Shown piece by piece: positions 1 through 11,087 of a stretch of DNA of 64,000 nucleotides. Source of the stretch: Actinomycetota bacterium (GTDB lineage: Bacteria; Actinomycetota; Actinomycetes; JACCUZ01); assembly GCA_030841035.1 (NCBI GenBank), contig JAVEDI010000022.1:30872-94871 (forward strand), given 5' to 3'. The notes under the pieces were generated by a model. It made no database searches. It saw only the letters and a list, made by a program, of their open reading frames with translations, and was not told the origin of the DNA. The translations under genes were made by a program, and so were the position numbers. Position 1 is the stretch's first letter, and every line of letters starts with the position of its first letter.

Positions 1-1459
1 CCACGGCGGGGTTGATGACGTCGAGCACCGGCTTGGGATAGAAACCCAGCCCGATGATGACCGCCAGCAGCGGTGCCACGACCCAGGCCTCGCGGGCCGT
101 CAGGTCGCGCAGCAGCCGGGTGCCCTCGGTGGGCTGGCCGGTCATCGTGCGCTGGTACATCAGCAGGATGTAGATCGACGCCAGGATGATGCCGCCGGTC
201 GCGATGATCGCCGCTGCCTGGTAACGGGTGAACGTGCCGACCAGCACCAGGAACTCGCTCACGAACGTCGAGAGTCCGGGCAGCGCGAGGCTGGACAGGC
301 CCGCGACGAGGAAGGTGCCGGCCAGCATCGGCGCCACGCGCTGCACGCCGCCGTAGTCGGCGATCAGGCGCGAGCCGCGCCGGCTGATCAGGAAGCCGAC
401 GATGAGGAACAGCGCTGCGGTCGAGAACCCGTGGTTGACCATGTACAGGGTCGAGCCGGACTGGCCCTGGGTGGTCATCGCGAAGATGCCCAGAGCGATG
501 AAACCGAAGTGTGAGATCGACGTGTAGGCGATCAGCCGCTTCATGTCGGTCTGGCCGATGGCCAGCAACGCGCCGTAGATGACGCCGATGACGCACAGGG
601 TGATGACCACGGGCGTGGCCCACCGCGACGCGTCGGGGAACAGCGGCAGGCAGAAGCGCAGCATGCCGAACGTGCCCACCTTGTCGAGGACCCCGACGAG
701 CAGTACGGCGCCCCCGGGCGGGGCCTCGGCCGCCGCGTCGGGCAGCCACGTGTGCACCGGCCACAGCGGCGCCTTGATCGCGAACGCCGTGAAGAACCCG
801 ACGAACAGCAGCTTCTCGGTCGCCGGGGTGAAGTCGAGGTTGAGCATGTTCTGGAACAGGAACGCCTTCTCGCCGCCGTCGGAGACGACGAACAGCCCGA
901 TGACCGCGGCCAGCATGAGCAGGCCGCCGAAGAGGCTGTAGAGCAGGAACTTCACCGCCGCGTAGGAGCGCTGGGCGCCGCCGTAGGACCCGATGATGAA
1001 GTACATCGGGACGAGCATCGCCTCGAACAGGATGTAGAAGAGGAACACGTCGGTGGCGGCGAACACCCCGACCATGAACGTCTCGAGCAGCAGCAGGAGC
1101 GCGAAGTAGCCCTTGACGCTTCTGCGCGTGTCGTCGACGTCGTGCCACGAGGCGAGGATGCACACCGGCGTGAGGACCGCCGCCAGGGCGATGAGCACCA
1201 GCGCGATGCCGTCGACGCCGAGCGCGTAGCTCACGCCGAACTGCGGGATCCACGGGTGGACCTCGGAGAACTGGAACATCGCCTTGGCGTCGGGGTCGAA
1301 CTGCAGCGACATCAGGACCGTGACGACGAGCACCACCAGCGAGATGGCCAGCGCAAGCTGCTTGGCCAGCAGGTCGCGCCCCTTGGGCAGCGCCGCCACC
1401 GCCACCGATCCCACGAGGGGGATCGCGGCGAGCGTGCTCAGCCACGGGAAGTCGGTCAC
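1..1459 (-). CDS. nuoM: NADH-quinone oxidoreductase subunit M (C-terminus cut by window edge)
   Basis: Proton-pumping antiporter-like membrane subunit of complex I. The translation starts at a GTG (1457-1459) preceded by a GAGGGA Shine-Dalgarno sequence and reads VTDFPWLSTLAAIPL. About 486 codons are present before the window edge, and the family is usually slightly over 500 residues, so only the C-terminus is missing. The protein is almost entirely hydrophobic helices. It contains the typical NuoM stretches FYILFEAMLVPMYFIIG and a PLWPVHTWLPDA segment; the latter holds the discontinuous-helix region conserved in antiporter-like subunits. It follows nuoL after a 49-bp gap and should be the penultimate gene of the operon, with nuoN expected outside the window. 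Identification is secure. Confidence 0.95.
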   Translation of the reverse strand, partial: MTDFPWLSTLAAIPLVGSVAVAALPKGRDLLAKQLALAISLVVLVVTVLMSLQFDPDAKAMFQFSEVHPWIPQFGVSYALGVDGIALVLIALAAVLTPVCILASWHDVDDTRRSVKGYFALLLLLETFMVGVFAATDVFLFYILFEAMLVPMYFIIGSYGGAQRSYAAVKFLLYSLFGGLLMLAAVIGLFVVSDGGEKAFLFQNMLNLDFTPATEKLLFVGFFTAFAIKAPLWPVHTWLPDAAAEAPPGGAVLLVGVLDKVGTFGMLRFCLPLFPDASRWATPVVITLCVIGVIYGALLAIGQTDMKRLIAYTSISHFGFIALGIFAMTTQGQSGSTLYMVNHGFSTAALFLIVGFLISRRGSRLIADYGGVQRVAPMLAGTFLVAGLSSLALPGLSTFVSEFLVLVGTFTRYQAAAIIATGGIILASIYILLMYQRTMTGQPTEGTRLLRDLTAREAWVVAPLLAVIIGLGFYPKPVLDVINPAV

Positions 1460-1508
1460 GTCTGTCCCTCGATCGTCGTCACAGCTGCCTCGAATGCCGT
1501 CGTCACAG

Positions 1509-3440
1509 CTAGACCCCCACCAACAGCATGATGCCGACCAGCACGGCGGCACCCACCAACATCGACAGTGCGTAGGAGCGGACGAACCCCGTCTGCAGCC
1601 GGCGGAACCGGCCGGAGGTGCCCCCGATCAACGCCGCGACACCGTTGACCGCCCCGTCGACACCGCGGTTGTCGAAGTAGACGAGGGAACGGGTGAGGTA
1701 CTGGCCGGGCCGCATCAGCAGCGACTCGTTGACCGCGTCCTGGTAGAGGTCGCGTCGGGCCGCCCGGGTCAGCGCGGTACCGACCGGGGCCGTGGCCGGG
1801 ACCGGGCGTCGTAGGTACATGCTCCACGCCAGTCCGATGCCGACGGCGACGAGCAGCACCGTCAGGGTGGTCAGCACGCTCACCGGCAGCGCGGTGGTCT
1901 GCTCGCCGTGGCTGCCCACCACCGGCTCCAGCCAGTGCTGGATGGCCCCGGTCGGACCCAGCAGCAGGCCCAGGAACGCCGAGCCGATCGCCAGGACCAC
2001 GAGCGGCACCGTCATCACCGCTGGCGACTCGTGGGGGTGCACGTCCTCGGTCCAGCGCCGCTCGCCGTGGAAGGTCATGAGGAACAGGCGGGTCATGTAG
2101 AACGCCGTGACACCGGCACCGATGAGCGCCGCGATCCCGAACACCCACGGCCGCCAGCCGTCACCGACGAACGCCGCCTCGATGATCTTGTCCTTGCTCC
2201 AGAACCCCGAGAGGCCGGGGAACCCGATGATGGCCAGCCAGCCCAGCAGGAAGGTGAACCAGGTGACCTTCATGACCGAGGACAGTCCACCGAAGCGGCG
2301 CATGTCGACCTGGTCGTTCATGCCGTGCATGACCGATCCGGCGCCGAGGAACATGCCGGCCTTGAAGAACCCGTGGGTGAGCAGGTGGAAGATCGCGAAC
2401 GCGTAGCCGACCGGGCCGAGGCCGGCAGCGAGGATCATGTAGCCGATCTGCGACATGGTCGAGGCGGCGAGCGCCTTCTTGATGTCGTCCTTGGCGGTGC
2501 CGATGATCGCACCGAAGAGCAGCGTGATGGCGCCGACGATGACCACGACGAGCTGTGCGTCCGGCGCTCCCTCGAAGACCGGCGCCGACCTGATGATGAG
2601 GTAGACACCAGCGGTGACCATCGTCGCCGCGTGGATGAGCGCGGACACCGGCGTCGGGCCCGCCATGGCGTCACCGAGCCAGGACTGCAGCGGGAACTGG
2701 GCCGACTTGCCGCACGCAGCGAGCAGCAGCATCAGGCCGATCGCGGTAAGCGCTGCCTCGCTCGCGCGGTCGGCGGCGCCGAAGACCCCTGCGAAGCTCA
2801 CCGTGCCGAGCTGCCAGAACATGATCATGATTGCGACCGAGAGCCCGAAGTCACCGACCCGGTTGGCCACGAACGCCTTCTTCGCCGCGGCGGCGTACTC
2901 GGGAACGTGGTTCCAGAAGCCGATCAACAGGTAGGACGCCAGGCCGACACCCTCCCAGCCGACGTACAGCACCAGGTAGCTGTCGGCGAGAACGAGCAAC
3001 AGCATCGCCGCGACGAACAGGTTGAGGTAGCCGAAGAACCGGCGCCGCTCGGTGTCGTGCGCCATGTAGCCGATGGAGTAGATGTGGATCAGCGTGCCGA
3101 CACCGGTGATGAGCAGCACGAAGCACATCGAGAGCTGGTCGACCAGCAGCCCGGCGTCGACCTGGAAGCTGCCGACGGAGATCCAGCTGTAGAGGTGCTG
3201 GCTGACGGCCCGGTCCTCGGCGTCGCGCCCGAGCAGCGCGAAGAACTGCACGAGACCGATCACGAACGACGCCGCGGGCATCGCCGTTCCGAGGAGGTGG
3301 CCGAACCGGTCGGTGCGTCGACCGCCGAGGATCAGCACTGCGGCGCCGAAGAGCGGCAGGGCGATCAGCAGCCAGCTCAGCGAGAAGACGCCGGTGGCGG
3401 CGGCGCCCTGCACGGACTGGGACGCGAAGGTCGTGGGCAC
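1509..3440 (-). CDS. nuoL: NADH-quinone oxidoreductase subunit L
   Basis: Largest antiporter-like proton-pumping subunit of complex I, 643 residues and about 16 predicted membrane helices. Recognisable family segments include [39 protein letters not shown] and [21 protein letters not shown]; the last carries the conserved region around the lateral helix and discontinuous helix. The C-terminal part after about residue 480 has the long amphipathic helix region and a final membrane anchor. The start is a GTG ten bases after the nuoK stop with only a weak AGGACTG ribosome site, so translational coupling to nuoK is likely. Its length is normal for actinobacterial NuoL. Confidence 0.97.
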   Translation of the reverse strand: MPTTFASQSVQGAAATGVFSLSWLLIALPLFGAAVLILGGRRTDRFGHLLGTAMPAASFVIGLVQFFALLGRDAEDRAVSQHLYSWISVGSFQVDAGLLVDQLSMCFVLLITGVGTLIHIYSIGYMAHDTERRRFFGYLNLFVAAMLLLVLADSYLVLYVGWEGVGLASYLLIGFWNHVPEYAAAAKKAFVANRVGDFGLSVAIMIMFWQLGTVSFAGVFGAADRASEAALTAIGLMLLLAACGKSAQFPLQSWLGDAMAGPTPVSALIHAATMVTAGVYLIIRSAPVFEGAPDAQLVVVIVGAITLLFGAIIGTAKDDIKKALAASTMSQIGYMILAAGLGPVGYAFAIFHLLTHGFFKAGMFLGAGSVMHGMNDQVDMRRFGGLSSVMKVTWFTFLLGWLAIIGFPGLSGFWSKDKIIEAAFVGDGWRPWVFGIAALIGAGVTAFYMTRLFLMTFHGERRWTEDVHPHESPAVMTVPLVVLAIGSAFLGLLLGPTGAIQHWLEPVVGSHGEQTTALPVSVLTTLTVLLVAVGIGLAWSMYLRRPVPATAPVGTALTRAARRDLYQDAVNESLLMRPGQYLTRSLVYFDNRGVDGAVNGVAALIGGTSGRFRRLQTGFVRSYALSMLVGAAVLVGIMLLVGV

Positions 3441-3450
3441 GGTGGCAGTC

Positions 3451-3750
3451 CTAGTACTTCAGCAGGTTGGCGCCGTCGACGGAGGCCGATCGGCGGGCAC
3501 GGAAGATGGTCATGATGATGGCGAGACCGACGACGACCTCGGCCGCCGCGACGACCATCACGAAGAATGCGATCACCTGGCCGTCGAGGTTGCCGTGCAT
3601 GCGGGCGAACGCCACGAAGGTGAGGTTGGTGGCGTTGAGCATCAGCTCGACGGACATGAACACCACGATCGCGTTGCGCCGCAGCAGCACGCCTGCGGCG
3701 CCGATGGAGAACAGCAGCGCGGACAGGTAGACGTAGTTCATGGGGTTCAT
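3451..3750 (-). CDS. nuoK: NADH-quinone oxidoreductase subunit K
   Basis: Small three-helix membrane subunit of complex I, 99 residues, the family's usual length. The conserved glutamates of the proton path are visible in the second helix ([14 protein letters not shown], then the third helix with [11 protein letters not shown]). The start ATG overlaps the nuoJ stop in an ATGA motif. A second ATG three codons downstream (Met4) is an alternative start. It lies between nuoJ and nuoL in the standard gene order. Confidence 0.97.
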   Translation of the reverse strand: MNPMNYVYLSALLFSIGAAGVLLRRNAIVVFMSVELMLNATNLTFVAFARMHGNLDGQVIAFFVMVVAAAEVVVGLAIIMTIFRARRSASVDGANLLKY

Positions 3751-4544
3751 CGATCGTCACCGTCCCCTTCGATCTGGCTGGCGTCGCGCACGACGACGTC
3801 GGCACCCGGAGCCTGGCGTACGTCGCCGCGGGCGATGAGCACGCGCGAGACCGAGGTCTCTGCCGGGCTGCCGTCGGGCAACAGCGCGGGGGTGTCGACC
3901 GCGTTGTGCCGGGCGTAGACGCCGGGGCCCGGCAGGGGCGCCGGGTGCATGCCACCGCGGAAGCGCTGCACCGACAGCTCGCGCTGGGAGAGCGGACGCT
4001 CGATGCGCTCGCGGTGGGCGAGCACCATCGCCCCCAGCGCCGCCGTGATGAGCAACGCGCTGGTCACCTCGAAGGCGAAGACGTAGCGGGAGAAGATCAG
4101 CGCCGCGAGGCCCTGCACGTTGCCGTCCCGGTTGGCCTGGTCGAGCCCGGCGTTGTCGACGACGACGTCACCGATGGCGAACATCAGCAGCGCACCGAAG
4201 CCGAGCGCGGCCGCGACGGCGGCCACCCGCTGCCCGCGCAGCGTCTCGACCAGCGAGTCGCTCGAGTCCACGCCGACGAGCATGAGCACGAACAGGAACA
4301 GCATCATCACGGCGCCGGTGTAGACCACGATCTGCACGACACCGAGGAACGGCGCGTCCTGGGCGAGGTAGAACCCCGCCAGGCACAGCATCGTGAGCGC
4401 CAGCAGCAGCGCGCTGTGCACGGCCTTGCGGCTGAGGAGCATCCCCAGAGAGGCGAGGACGGCGACCGGTGCCAGGACCCAGAACAGGACCGCCTCACCG
4501 GTGCCCGTGTCGGTCGCCGCGAGCAGCAGGCCGGTCCCGCTCAT
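3747..4544 (-). CDS. nuoJ: NADH-quinone oxidoreductase subunit J
   Basis: Membrane subunit of complex I, 265 residues from the ATG that overlaps the nuoI stop (ATGA). Five hydrophobic helices lie in the first 170 residues, including [20 protein letters not shown], the NuoJ signature with the pi-bulge helix that moves during coupling. The remaining 90 residues form a hydrophilic cytoplasmic tail, a common feature of actinobacterial NuoJ that is absent in Escherichia coli. The gene ends in an ATGA overlap with nuoK. An open frame continues upstream of this start inside nuoI, but its composition is not protein-like. Confidence 0.96.
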   Translation of the reverse strand: MSGTGLLLAATDTGTGEAVLFWVLAPVAVLASLGMLLSRKAVHSALLLALTMLCLAGFYLAQDAPFLGVVQIVVYTGAVMMLFLFVLMLVGVDSSDSLVETLRGQRVAAVAAALGFGALLMFAIGDVVVDNAGLDQANRDGNVQGLAALIFSRYVFAFEVTSALLITAALGAMVLAHRERIERPLSQRELSVQRFRGGMHPAPLPGPGVYARHNAVDTPALLPDGSPAETSVSRVLIARGDVRQAPGADVVVRDASQIEGDGDDR

Positions 4545-5110
4545 CGGGGCACATCCTGCCCGGACCGGGCGCGGTCGGCGACGTACTGCTCCTGCTCCGG
4601 GGTCGCCCGGGTGACCTTGCCGCGGTAGTAGTCCTGCTCGTCCGTGCCCTCGACCATCGGGTGCGGCGCGGGCGCCATGCCCGCCAGCATCGGGGCGAGC
4701 AGGTCGTGCTTCTCGAAGATGAGGCTCTCGCGGCTGACGTCGGCCAGCTCGTACTCGTTGCTCATCGTGAGCGCCCGCGTGGGGCAGGCCTCGATGCACA
4801 GCCCGCAGAAGATGCAGCGCAGGTAGTTGATCTGGTAGACGCGGCCGTAGCGCTCACCGGGCGAGTAGCGCTCGTCGACGGTGTTGTCGGCGCCCTCGAC
4901 GTAGATCGCGTCGGCCGGGCAGGCCCACGCGCACAGCTCGCACCCGATGCACTTCTCGAGGCCGTCGGGGTGCCGGTTGAGCACGTGCCGGCCGTGGAAG
5001 CGCGGCTCGGTCGGCTTCTTCTCCTCGGGGTACTGCTCCGTGACGACCTTCTTGAACATGGTCGCGAAGGTGACACCGAACCCCTTGACCTGGCTCAGCA
5101 AATCGGTCAC
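4541..5110 (-). CDS. nuoI: NADH-quinone oxidoreductase subunit I (two 4Fe-4S clusters)
   Basis: Peripheral-arm ferredoxin-like subunit of complex I, 189 residues. Two complete 4Fe-4S ligand sets are visible: [12 protein letters not shown] (residues 54-65) and [12 protein letters not shown] (99-110), corresponding to clusters N6a and N6b that pass electrons to NuoB. The C-terminal 60 residues are hydrophilic, as in other high-GC actinobacteria. The GTG start overlaps the nuoH stop as GTGA, and the stop overlaps the nuoJ start. These stop-start overlaps imply tightly coupled translation through this part of the operon. Confidence 0.97.
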   Translation of the reverse strand: MTDLLSQVKGFGVTFATMFKKVVTEQYPEEKKPTEPRFHGRHVLNRHPDGLEKCIGCELCAWACPADAIYVEGADNTVDERYSPGERYGRVYQINYLRCIFCGLCIEACPTRALTMSNEYELADVSRESLIFEKHDLLAPMLAGMAPAPHPMVEGTDEQDYYRGKVTRATPEQEQYVADRARSGQDVPR

Positions 5111-6438
5111 CGGTCATCCTCCGACGTGAGGGTCTCGTCCTCGATCTCGGCCGGTGCGCTCGCACCGACCCGCGCCAGCGGTGGCAGCTGCTGGCCTGGC
5201 AGCGGCGGCACGGGGTGCCCTCCTGCCATCGGGTCGAACGGGGACTCCTCCGCCACCGCCTCGGGCTGCGGCCTGCGGGCCGCGACCAGGTCCCACACGA
5301 AGGTCAGGCCGATGGCCACTGCGAGGATCCCGCCACCGTAGAGGAGCACCTGCTGCGTGCGGAAGTGGTACTCGGTGTTGAGGGCTCGCACTGTCGCGAC
5401 CATCATCAGCCAGGCGAGCGCGACGGGGATCAGGATCTTCCAGCCGAACTTCATGAACTGGTCGTAGCGCAGGCGAGGCAGCGTGCCGCGCAGCCAGATG
5501 AAGACGAACAGGAACATCAGCAGCTTGCCGACGAACCACAGCACCGGCCACCAGCCCTCGTTCGCCCCGTGCCACAGCGACAGCGGCCACGGTGCGCGCC
5601 ACCCACCGAGGAACAAGGTGGTGGCCAGCGCGGAGACCGTGACCATGTTGACGTACTCGGCGAGGAAGAACAGCGCGAACTTCAAGGACGAGTACTCGGT
5701 GTGGAACCCACCCACCAGCTCGCCCTCGGCCTCGGGCAGGTCGAAGGGTGCGCGGTTGGTCTCGCCCACCATCGAGATGACGTAGATGACGAACGACGGC
5801 GCAAGAAGCACGGCGTACCACACGTGCGACTGGGCCGCGACGATCTGGGACGTCGACATCGAGCCGGCGTAGAGGAAGACACCCACGAAGGACAGGCCCA
5901 TGGCGACCTCGTAGGAGATCATCTGGGCCGACGAGCGGAGGCCGCCGAGCAGCGGATAGGTCGACCCGCTCGACCAGCCCGCCAGCACGATGCCGTAGAT
6001 GCCCACCGAGGCGACGGCGAGGACGTACAGCACCGCGACGGGAAGATCGGTCAGCTGCACCGCGGTCCGGTGACCGAAGATCGTCACCTCGGGCCCGAAG
6101 GGGATGACGGCGAAGGTGAGGAACGCGGGCGCCACCGAGATGATCGGGGCCAGGATGAAGACCACCCGGTCGGCGGCCTTCGGGACGATGTCCTCCTTGA
6201 GAGCGAGCTTGACGCCGTCGGCGAGGCTCTGCAGAAGGCCGAACGGGCCCACCCGGTTGGGGCCGATGCGCTGCTGCATGCGCCCGACCACGCGCCGCTC
6301 GGCGTAGATGGCGAACAGCGTCATCACGACGAGGAACACGAAGATGGCGACGGCCTTCAGCAGCACCAGCCACCACGGGTCGCGACCGAAGCCGGGGACC
6401 TCCGGCGAGGCGAGGATCGTGCCTGCGAAACCGGTCAT
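5107..6438 (-). CDS. nuoH: NADH-quinone oxidoreductase subunit H
   Basis: Membrane subunit that forms much of the quinone-binding chamber where the peripheral and membrane arms meet, 443 residues. Signature segments include [20 protein letters not shown] (first cytoplasmic loop) and [20 protein letters not shown] with the conserved acidic quinone-channel loop. Eight or nine membrane helices precede a cytoplasmic proline-rich tail of about 60 residues. The ATG overlaps the nuoG stop in ATGA. The open frame extends several hundred codons further upstream through nuoG, but that part is arginine-rich shadow translation. Confidence 0.97.
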   Translation of the reverse strand: MTGFAGTILASPEVPGFGRDPWWLVLLKAVAIFVFLVVMTLFAIYAERRVVGRMQQRIGPNRVGPFGLLQSLADGVKLALKEDIVPKAADRVVFILAPIISVAPAFLTFAVIPFGPEVTIFGHRTAVQLTDLPVAVLYVLAVASVGIYGIVLAGWSSGSTYPLLGGLRSSAQMISYEVAMGLSFVGVFLYAGSMSTSQIVAAQSHVWYAVLLAPSFVIYVISMVGETNRAPFDLPEAEGELVGGFHTEYSSLKFALFFLAEYVNMVTVSALATTLFLGGWRAPWPLSLWHGANEGWWPVLWFVGKLLMFLFVFIWLRGTLPRLRYDQFMKFGWKILIPVALAWLMMVATVRALNTEYHFRTQQVLLYGGGILAVAIGLTFVWDLVAARRPQPEAVAEESPFDPMAGGHPVPPLPGQQLPPLARVGASAPAEIEDETLTSEDDR

Positions 6439-8882
6439 CGGGCACCTCCGTCGCCGGCGGCGAGCCGCACGACCGCTCCCGGAGCAGCGGCGAGGTCGCG
6501 GCGCACTGCGCTCCCGGTGGAGTTGGTGGGCAACCACACGACCCCGTCGGGCATGTCGGTCATGACCAACGGCACCGTGACGGAGCCGCGATCTGTGCTG
6601 ACGGTCACGAGGTCCCCGTCGACCACACCGAGCGCCTGCGCCGTGCCCGTCGACAGCCGCGCGTGGGCGGCGCGTGCCGTTCCGGCGAGGTAGGGCTCGT
6701 CGTCCTGGAGGCGGCCGGCGTCCAGCAGGAGCGACCACGTCGCGAGCACCGCCTCGCCGGAGGACGGCTGCGGCGGCTCGGCAGGGTCGCGGTGCTCGAG
6801 AGCGACGCGCTCGCCGTCCCAGGGACCCAGCTCGGCGATCTCGACCCGGGCGGCCGCCACGTCGGGCAGGCCGAGGTCGACGTCCATGGCGGCGGCGAGG
6901 ACGTGCAGCGCGCGTACGTCCGCCAGTGCGTTGGTGCCGCGCAGCACCTCGGCGAACGGCCGCTCGCGGCCCTCCCAGTCGACGTACGTCCCGGCCTTCT
7001 CCACGGCAGGTGCCACCGGGAGGACCACGTCGGCGCGCTCCGTCACGGCCGAGGCGCGCAGCTCGAGGCTGACCACGAAGCGTGCCGCGTCGAGGGCCGC
7101 CCGCGCGGCCAGCGGGTCGGGAAGGTCGTCGGGGTCGACGCCGCCGACCACCAGGGCACGCACCTGCCCCTGGTGCACCGCCTCGAGGATCTGCGAGGTC
7201 GAGCGGCCGGTCTGCGAGGGCAGCGACTCGACGCCCCACGCGGCGGCGAGGTCCGCCCGCGCCGACGGGTCGGCGACGGGACGGCCGCCGGCCAGCACGC
7301 AGGGCAGGGCCCCCGCCTCGAGCGCGCCGCGCTCACCGGCGCGCCGGGGTACCCAGGCGAGCCGGGCACCCGACGCCTCGGCGAGCGCCACCAGGGAGGA
7401 GAGACCACCGGGCACCTCGGCCAGCCGCTCGCCCACCAGGAGGACCGAGCCCGCGCCGTGCACCAGCGCGGCCGCCTCAGACACGCGGGAGTCACGGGCG
7501 GCCAGCGCGTCGAGGATCTCGGGCTCGGTGCCCGGGGCGCTCACCAGGAGTCGTCCCGAGAGCTTCTCCAGCCCCCGGGTCGCGAACGGCGCCACGGAGT
7601 GGACGGCCAGGCCGTTCTTGCGGACCGCCTTGCGCAGCCGCAGGAAGAGGATCGGCGACTCCTCCTCGGGCTCCAGGCCGACGAGCAGCACGGACCGGGC
7701 CGTCTCGAGCTCGGCGTAGGTGACGCCCAGGCCGGTGCCGGCAACACGGGCCGCGAGGAACTCGGCCTCCTCGGCGGAGTGCGGACGGGCGCGGAAGTCC
7801 ACATCGTTGGTCGCGAGTGCGACGCGGGCGAACTTGGCGTAGGCGTAGGCGTCCTCGAGGGTGGCCCGACCACCGACGAGTACGCCGGTGGCACCGTGGG
7901 CAGCGCGTAGGCCCTCGGCCGCGAGGTGCAGCGCCTCGGACCACGACGTCGGCACGAGGGTGCCCTCGTCGTCACGCACCAGCGGCGTCGTGAGCCGGTC
8001 CTGCGCCGTCGCGTACTGGAAGGCCCAGCGGCCCTTGTCGCAGTTCCACTCCTCGTTGACCGCCGGGTCGTCACCGGCGAGCCGGCGCAACACCTTGCCG
8101 CGCCGGTGGTCGGTGCGGATCGCGCATCCCGACGCGCAGTGCTCACAGACGCCAGGCGTCGACACGAGGTCGAAGGGGCGCGACCGGAACCGATAGGCCG
8201 CACCGGTGAGGGCACCCACCGGGCAGATCTGCACGGTGTTGCCGGAGAAGTAGGACGCGAAGGGGTCGGCCTCGTAGATGCCGACCTGCTGAAGGGCGCC
8301 GCGCTCGAGCATCTCGATGAACGGGTCGCCCGCGATCTGGGCCGAGAAGCGGGTGCACCGTGCGCAGAGCACGCAACGCTCCCGGTCGAGCAGCACCTGA
8401 CTGGAGATGTTGATGGGCTTGGGGAAGGTCCGCTTGACGTCGTGGAAGCGCGACTCGCCCCGGCCGTTGCTCATCGCCTGGTTCTGCAGGGGGCACTCGC
8501 CACCCTTGTCGCAGACCGGGCAGTCGAGGGGGTGGTTGATGAGCAACAGCTCCATGACGCCCTGCTGCGCCTTGTCGGCGACCGGCGAGGTCAGCTGTGT
8601 CTTGACGACCATGCCGTCGGTGACCGTGGTGGTGCAGGACGCGAGCGGCTTGGCCTGTCCCTCCACCTCGACCAGGCACTGCCGGCAGGCACCGACCGGG
8701 TCGAGCAGCGGGTGGTCACAGAAGCGGGGCACCTGGATGCCGATCAGCTCGGCGGCCCGGATGACCAGGGTGCCCTTCGGCACGCTGACCTCGAAACCGT
8801 CGATCGTGACGGAGACCAGGTCCTCGGCCTTGACCATCGGTGCCGCCTGGCCGGCCGCCTGGGAGTTGGTGGTGACCGTCAT
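6435..8882 (-). CDS. nuoG: NADH-quinone oxidoreductase subunit G
   Basis: Large iron-sulfur subunit of complex I, 815 residues. In order: an N-terminal 2Fe-2S ferredoxin domain with [10 protein letters not shown] and SC ligands, the His-Cys 4Fe-4S motif [17 protein letters not shown], a further CVLCARC set, then CEHCASGC followed by NCDKGR, which matches the ligand pattern of the extra N7 cluster found in only some bacteria. The C-terminal half is a degenerate molybdopterin-oxidoreductase fold. The chosen ATG ([11 protein letters not shown]) overlaps the nuoF stop as ATGA. A start 24 codons upstream would run into nuoF and gives arginine-rich sequence. Confidence 0.96.
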   Translation of the reverse strand: MTVTTNSQAAGQAAPMVKAEDLVSVTIDGFEVSVPKGTLVIRAAELIGIQVPRFCDHPLLDPVGACRQCLVEVEGQAKPLASCTTTVTDGMVVKTQLTSPVADKAQQGVMELLLINHPLDCPVCDKGGECPLQNQAMSNGRGESRFHDVKRTFPKPINISSQVLLDRERCVLCARCTRFSAQIAGDPFIEMLERGALQQVGIYEADPFASYFSGNTVQICPVGALTGAAYRFRSRPFDLVSTPGVCEHCASGCAIRTDHRRGKVLRRLAGDDPAVNEEWNCDKGRWAFQYATAQDRLTTPLVRDDEGTLVPTSWSEALHLAAEGLRAAHGATGVLVGGRATLEDAYAYAKFARVALATNDVDFRARPHSAEEAEFLAARVAGTGLGVTYAELETARSVLLVGLEPEEESPILFLRLRKAVRKNGLAVHSVAPFATRGLEKLSGRLLVSAPGTEPEILDALAARDSRVSEAAALVHGAGSVLLVGERLAEVPGGLSSLVALAEASGARLAWVPRRAGERGALEAGALPCVLAGGRPVADPSARADLAAAWGVESLPSQTGRSTSQILEAVHQGQVRALVVGGVDPDDLPDPLAARAALDAARFVVSLELRASAVTERADVVLPVAPAVEKAGTYVDWEGRERPFAEVLRGTNALADVRALHVLAAAMDVDLGLPDVAAARVEIAELGPWDGERVALEHRDPAEPPQPSSGEAVLATWSLLLDAGRLQDDEPYLAGTARAAHARLSTGTAQALGVVDGDLVTVSTDRGSVTVPLVMTDMPDGVVWLPTNSTGSAVRRDLAAAPGAVVRLAAGDGGAR

Positions 8883-10222
8883 CGTGTCCTGGCTCCTCCG
8901 GAACCGCTGCCCACGGGGGCGAACAGCGTCGACGCGACGGGGTCGAAGGGACAACCCCCGTGAGCGAAGTGGGCGACGTACTCGTCGCGGAAGTACTGCA
9001 GCGACGAGGTGATCGGGCTGGTGGCGCCGTCACCGAGCGCGCAGAACGACCGACCGAGGATGTTGTCGCTGATGTCGAGCAGCTTCTCGAGGTCCTCGTC
9101 GGTGCCCTGTCCCTGCTCGAGCCGGCGCAGGATCTGCACCAGCCAGAACGTGCCCTCGCGACAGGGCGTGCACTTGCCACAGGACTCGTGGGCGTAGAAC
9201 TCGGTCCACCGCAGGACGGCCCGCACGACACACGTCGTCTCGTCGAAGATCTGCAGCGCCTTGGTGCCGAGCATGGACCCGACGGAGGCGATGCCCTCGT
9301 AGGACAGCGGCACGTCGAGGTGCTCGGCGGTCAGCAGCGGCGTCGAGGAGCCACCGGGGGTCCAGAACTTCAGCTCGTGGCCCTCGCGCACACCGCCGGA
9401 GAGGTCGAGCAGCTCGCGCAGCGTGACGCCCATGGGCGCCTCGTACTGGCCCGGCCGCGTCACGTGGCCCGACAGCGAGTAGAGGGTCATGCCCTTGGAC
9501 CGCTTGCGGGGGTCGTCGTTGTCGGTGCCCATCGACCGGAACCACTCCGCGCCGTTGCGCACGATGCTGGGCACGCTCGCGATCGACTCGACGTTGTTGA
9601 TGACGGTCGGCGAGGCGTACAGCCCGGCGATCGCGGGGAACGGCGGGCGGAGCCGCGGCTGGCCGCGACGCCCCTCGAGGGAGTCGAGGAGGGCGGTCTC
9701 CTCGCCGCAGATGTAGGCACCGGCCCCCGCGTGCACGACCACCTCGAGGTCGTAGCCCGAGCCGAGGATGTCGGTGCCGAGATAGCCCGCGTCGCGCGCC
9801 TCTGCGACGGCACTCTGCAGCCGCCGCAGCACGTGCACGACCTCACCGCGCACGTAGATGAACGCGCGGGAGGCCCGGATGGCGTACGACGCGATGATCA
9901 CGCCCTCGATGAGCTCGTGAGGGTTGGCCATCATCAGCGGGATGTCCTTGCAGGTGCCCGGCTCCGACTCGTCGGCGTTGACCACCAGGTAGACCGGCTT
10001 GTCGCCGCCCTGCGGGATGAAGCCCCACTTGTTGCCTGTAGGGAAGCCGGCGCCGCCGCGACCGCGCAGCTCGGAGTCCTTGACGATCTGCACGATGTCG
10101 CCAGGCTGCTTCTGCAGCGCGGCGCGCAGGCCCTGGTAGCCGTCGAAGCGCTCGTAGACCTCGCGGGTCCACGACCCCGGCTGGTCCCACAAGCGGCTGA
10201 GCACCGGTGTCAGGACGGTCAT
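8879..10222 (-). CDS. nuoF: NADH-quinone oxidoreductase subunit F (FMN, NADH site)
   Basis: Entry point for electrons: binds NADH, FMN and one 4Fe-4S cluster (N3). 447 residues. Visible motifs are the glycine-rich FMN/NADH loop [17 protein letters not shown] (about 49-66), the acidic NADH-binding segment [35 protein letters not shown], and the cluster ligands [12 protein letters not shown] with a later C in FCALGDGA. It follows nuoE after a 49-bp gap, the largest gap in the peripheral-arm part of the operon, and ends in an ATGA overlap with nuoG. Identification is secure. Confidence 0.98.
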   Translation of the reverse strand: MTVLTPVLSRLWDQPGSWTREVYERFDGYQGLRAALQKQPGDIVQIVKDSELRGRGGAGFPTGNKWGFIPQGGDKPVYLVVNADESEPGTCKDIPLMMANPHELIEGVIIASYAIRASRAFIYVRGEVVHVLRRLQSAVAEARDAGYLGTDILGSGYDLEVVVHAGAGAYICGEETALLDSLEGRRGQPRLRPPFPAIAGLYASPTVINNVESIASVPSIVRNGAEWFRSMGTDNDDPRKRSKGMTLYSLSGHVTRPGQYEAPMGVTLRELLDLSGGVREGHELKFWTPGGSSTPLLTAEHLDVPLSYEGIASVGSMLGTKALQIFDETTCVVRAVLRWTEFYAHESCGKCTPCREGTFWLVQILRRLEQGQGTDEDLEKLLDISDNILGRSFCALGDGATSPITSSLQYFRDEYVAHFAHGGCPFDPVASTLFAPVGSGSGGARTR

Positions 10223-10271
10223 GCCAGGTCACCGCGCATGCAGGGACGAAGCGAGCGACAGCGTGGGGTGC

Positions 10272-11087
10272 TCATGCTTCGGTGCCCTTCTCCTTGTCGG
10301 ACGGGGTGGCGTCGTGATCGGGATCGGAGTGTGACGTGCTGGCCGGGGCATCGCTCTCGCTGGGTCCGCCGGCGCGACCGTAGCCGGTGCCGGAACCGCC
10401 GGACGCCGGTGCCGTACGTCGGGTGGCGGCGTCGCCGTCCTGGTGGCCGCGGTCCTGCTGCTGGGCGATCTGCAGGCCGACCAGCGTCGCGGGACCCGCC
10501 GATGGTCCCTCGTCAGCCAGCCCGTCGGGGAAGCCGGCGAGCACCCGGGAGACCTGCCTGAACGTGCACAGCCGCGGACCCCGCGTGGGCTGCACATCGC
10601 GACCCGCGCGCAGGGCGTCGACGAGGTCGGTCGCCGACTGCGGCGTCTGGTTGTCGAAGAACTCCCAGTTGACCATCACGACCGGCGCGTAGTCGCATGC
10701 CGCGTTGCACTCGAGGTGCTCGAGGGTGACGATGCCGTCCTCGGTGGTCTCGTCGTGACCGACGCCCAGGTGTTCCTTGAGCCGGGCGAAGATCTCGTCG
10801 CCGCCCATGATCGCGCACAGCGTGTTGGTGCACACGCCGACGGTGTAGTCGCCGTTGGGCCGCCGCTTGTACTGCGAGTAGAAGGTGGCGACCGCGGCGA
10901 CCTCTGCCGTCGTGAGGTCCAGCAGCTCGGCGCACAGCTCGATGCCGCGCGGGCTGACGTAGCCCTCCTCCGACTGCATCAGGTGCAGCAGGGGCAGCAA
11001 CGCCGACCGGCTCCTGGGGTAACGGCCGATGATCTCCTTGGCGTCGACCTCGAGCCGAGCCCGCAGCTCGGTGTCAAAGCCGCTCAA
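10272..11087 (-). CDS. nuoE: NADH-quinone oxidoreductase subunit E, TTG start, long C-terminal tail
   Basis: Thioredoxin-like 2Fe-2S subunit (cluster N1a) of the NADH dehydrogenase module, 271 residues. The first two cluster ligands lie in [13 protein letters not shown] and the other two in [13 protein letters not shown]. No ATG or GTG lies near the natural N-terminus. The codon at 11085-11087 is TTG and overlaps the nuoD stop as TTGA, so I chose it ([14 protein letters not shown]). After the thioredoxin-like domain (about residue 165) there are some 75-100 residues rich in Gly, Ser, Asp and Gln that look disordered. Short tails are common in actinobacterial NuoE, but this one is long. Confidence 0.93.
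   Translation of the reverse strand: MSGFDTELRARLEVDAKEIIGRYPRSRSALLPLLHLMQSEEGYVSPRGIELCAELLDLTTAEVAAVATFYSQYKRRPNGDYTVGVCTNTLCAIMGGDEIFARLKEHLGVGHDETTEDGIVTLEHLECNAACDYAPVVMVNWEFFDNQTPQSATDLVDALRAGRDVQPTRGPRLCTFRQVSRVLAGFPDGLADEGPSAGPATLVGLQIAQQQDRGHQDGDAATRRTAPASGGSGTGYGRAGGPSESDAPASTSHSDPDHDATPSDKEKGTEA

Noticed and set aside
5215..6693. 492-codon plus-strand frame across nuoH
   Set aside because: Antisense to nuoH, composed of His/Asp/Arg/Gly repeats, and without a ribosome site.
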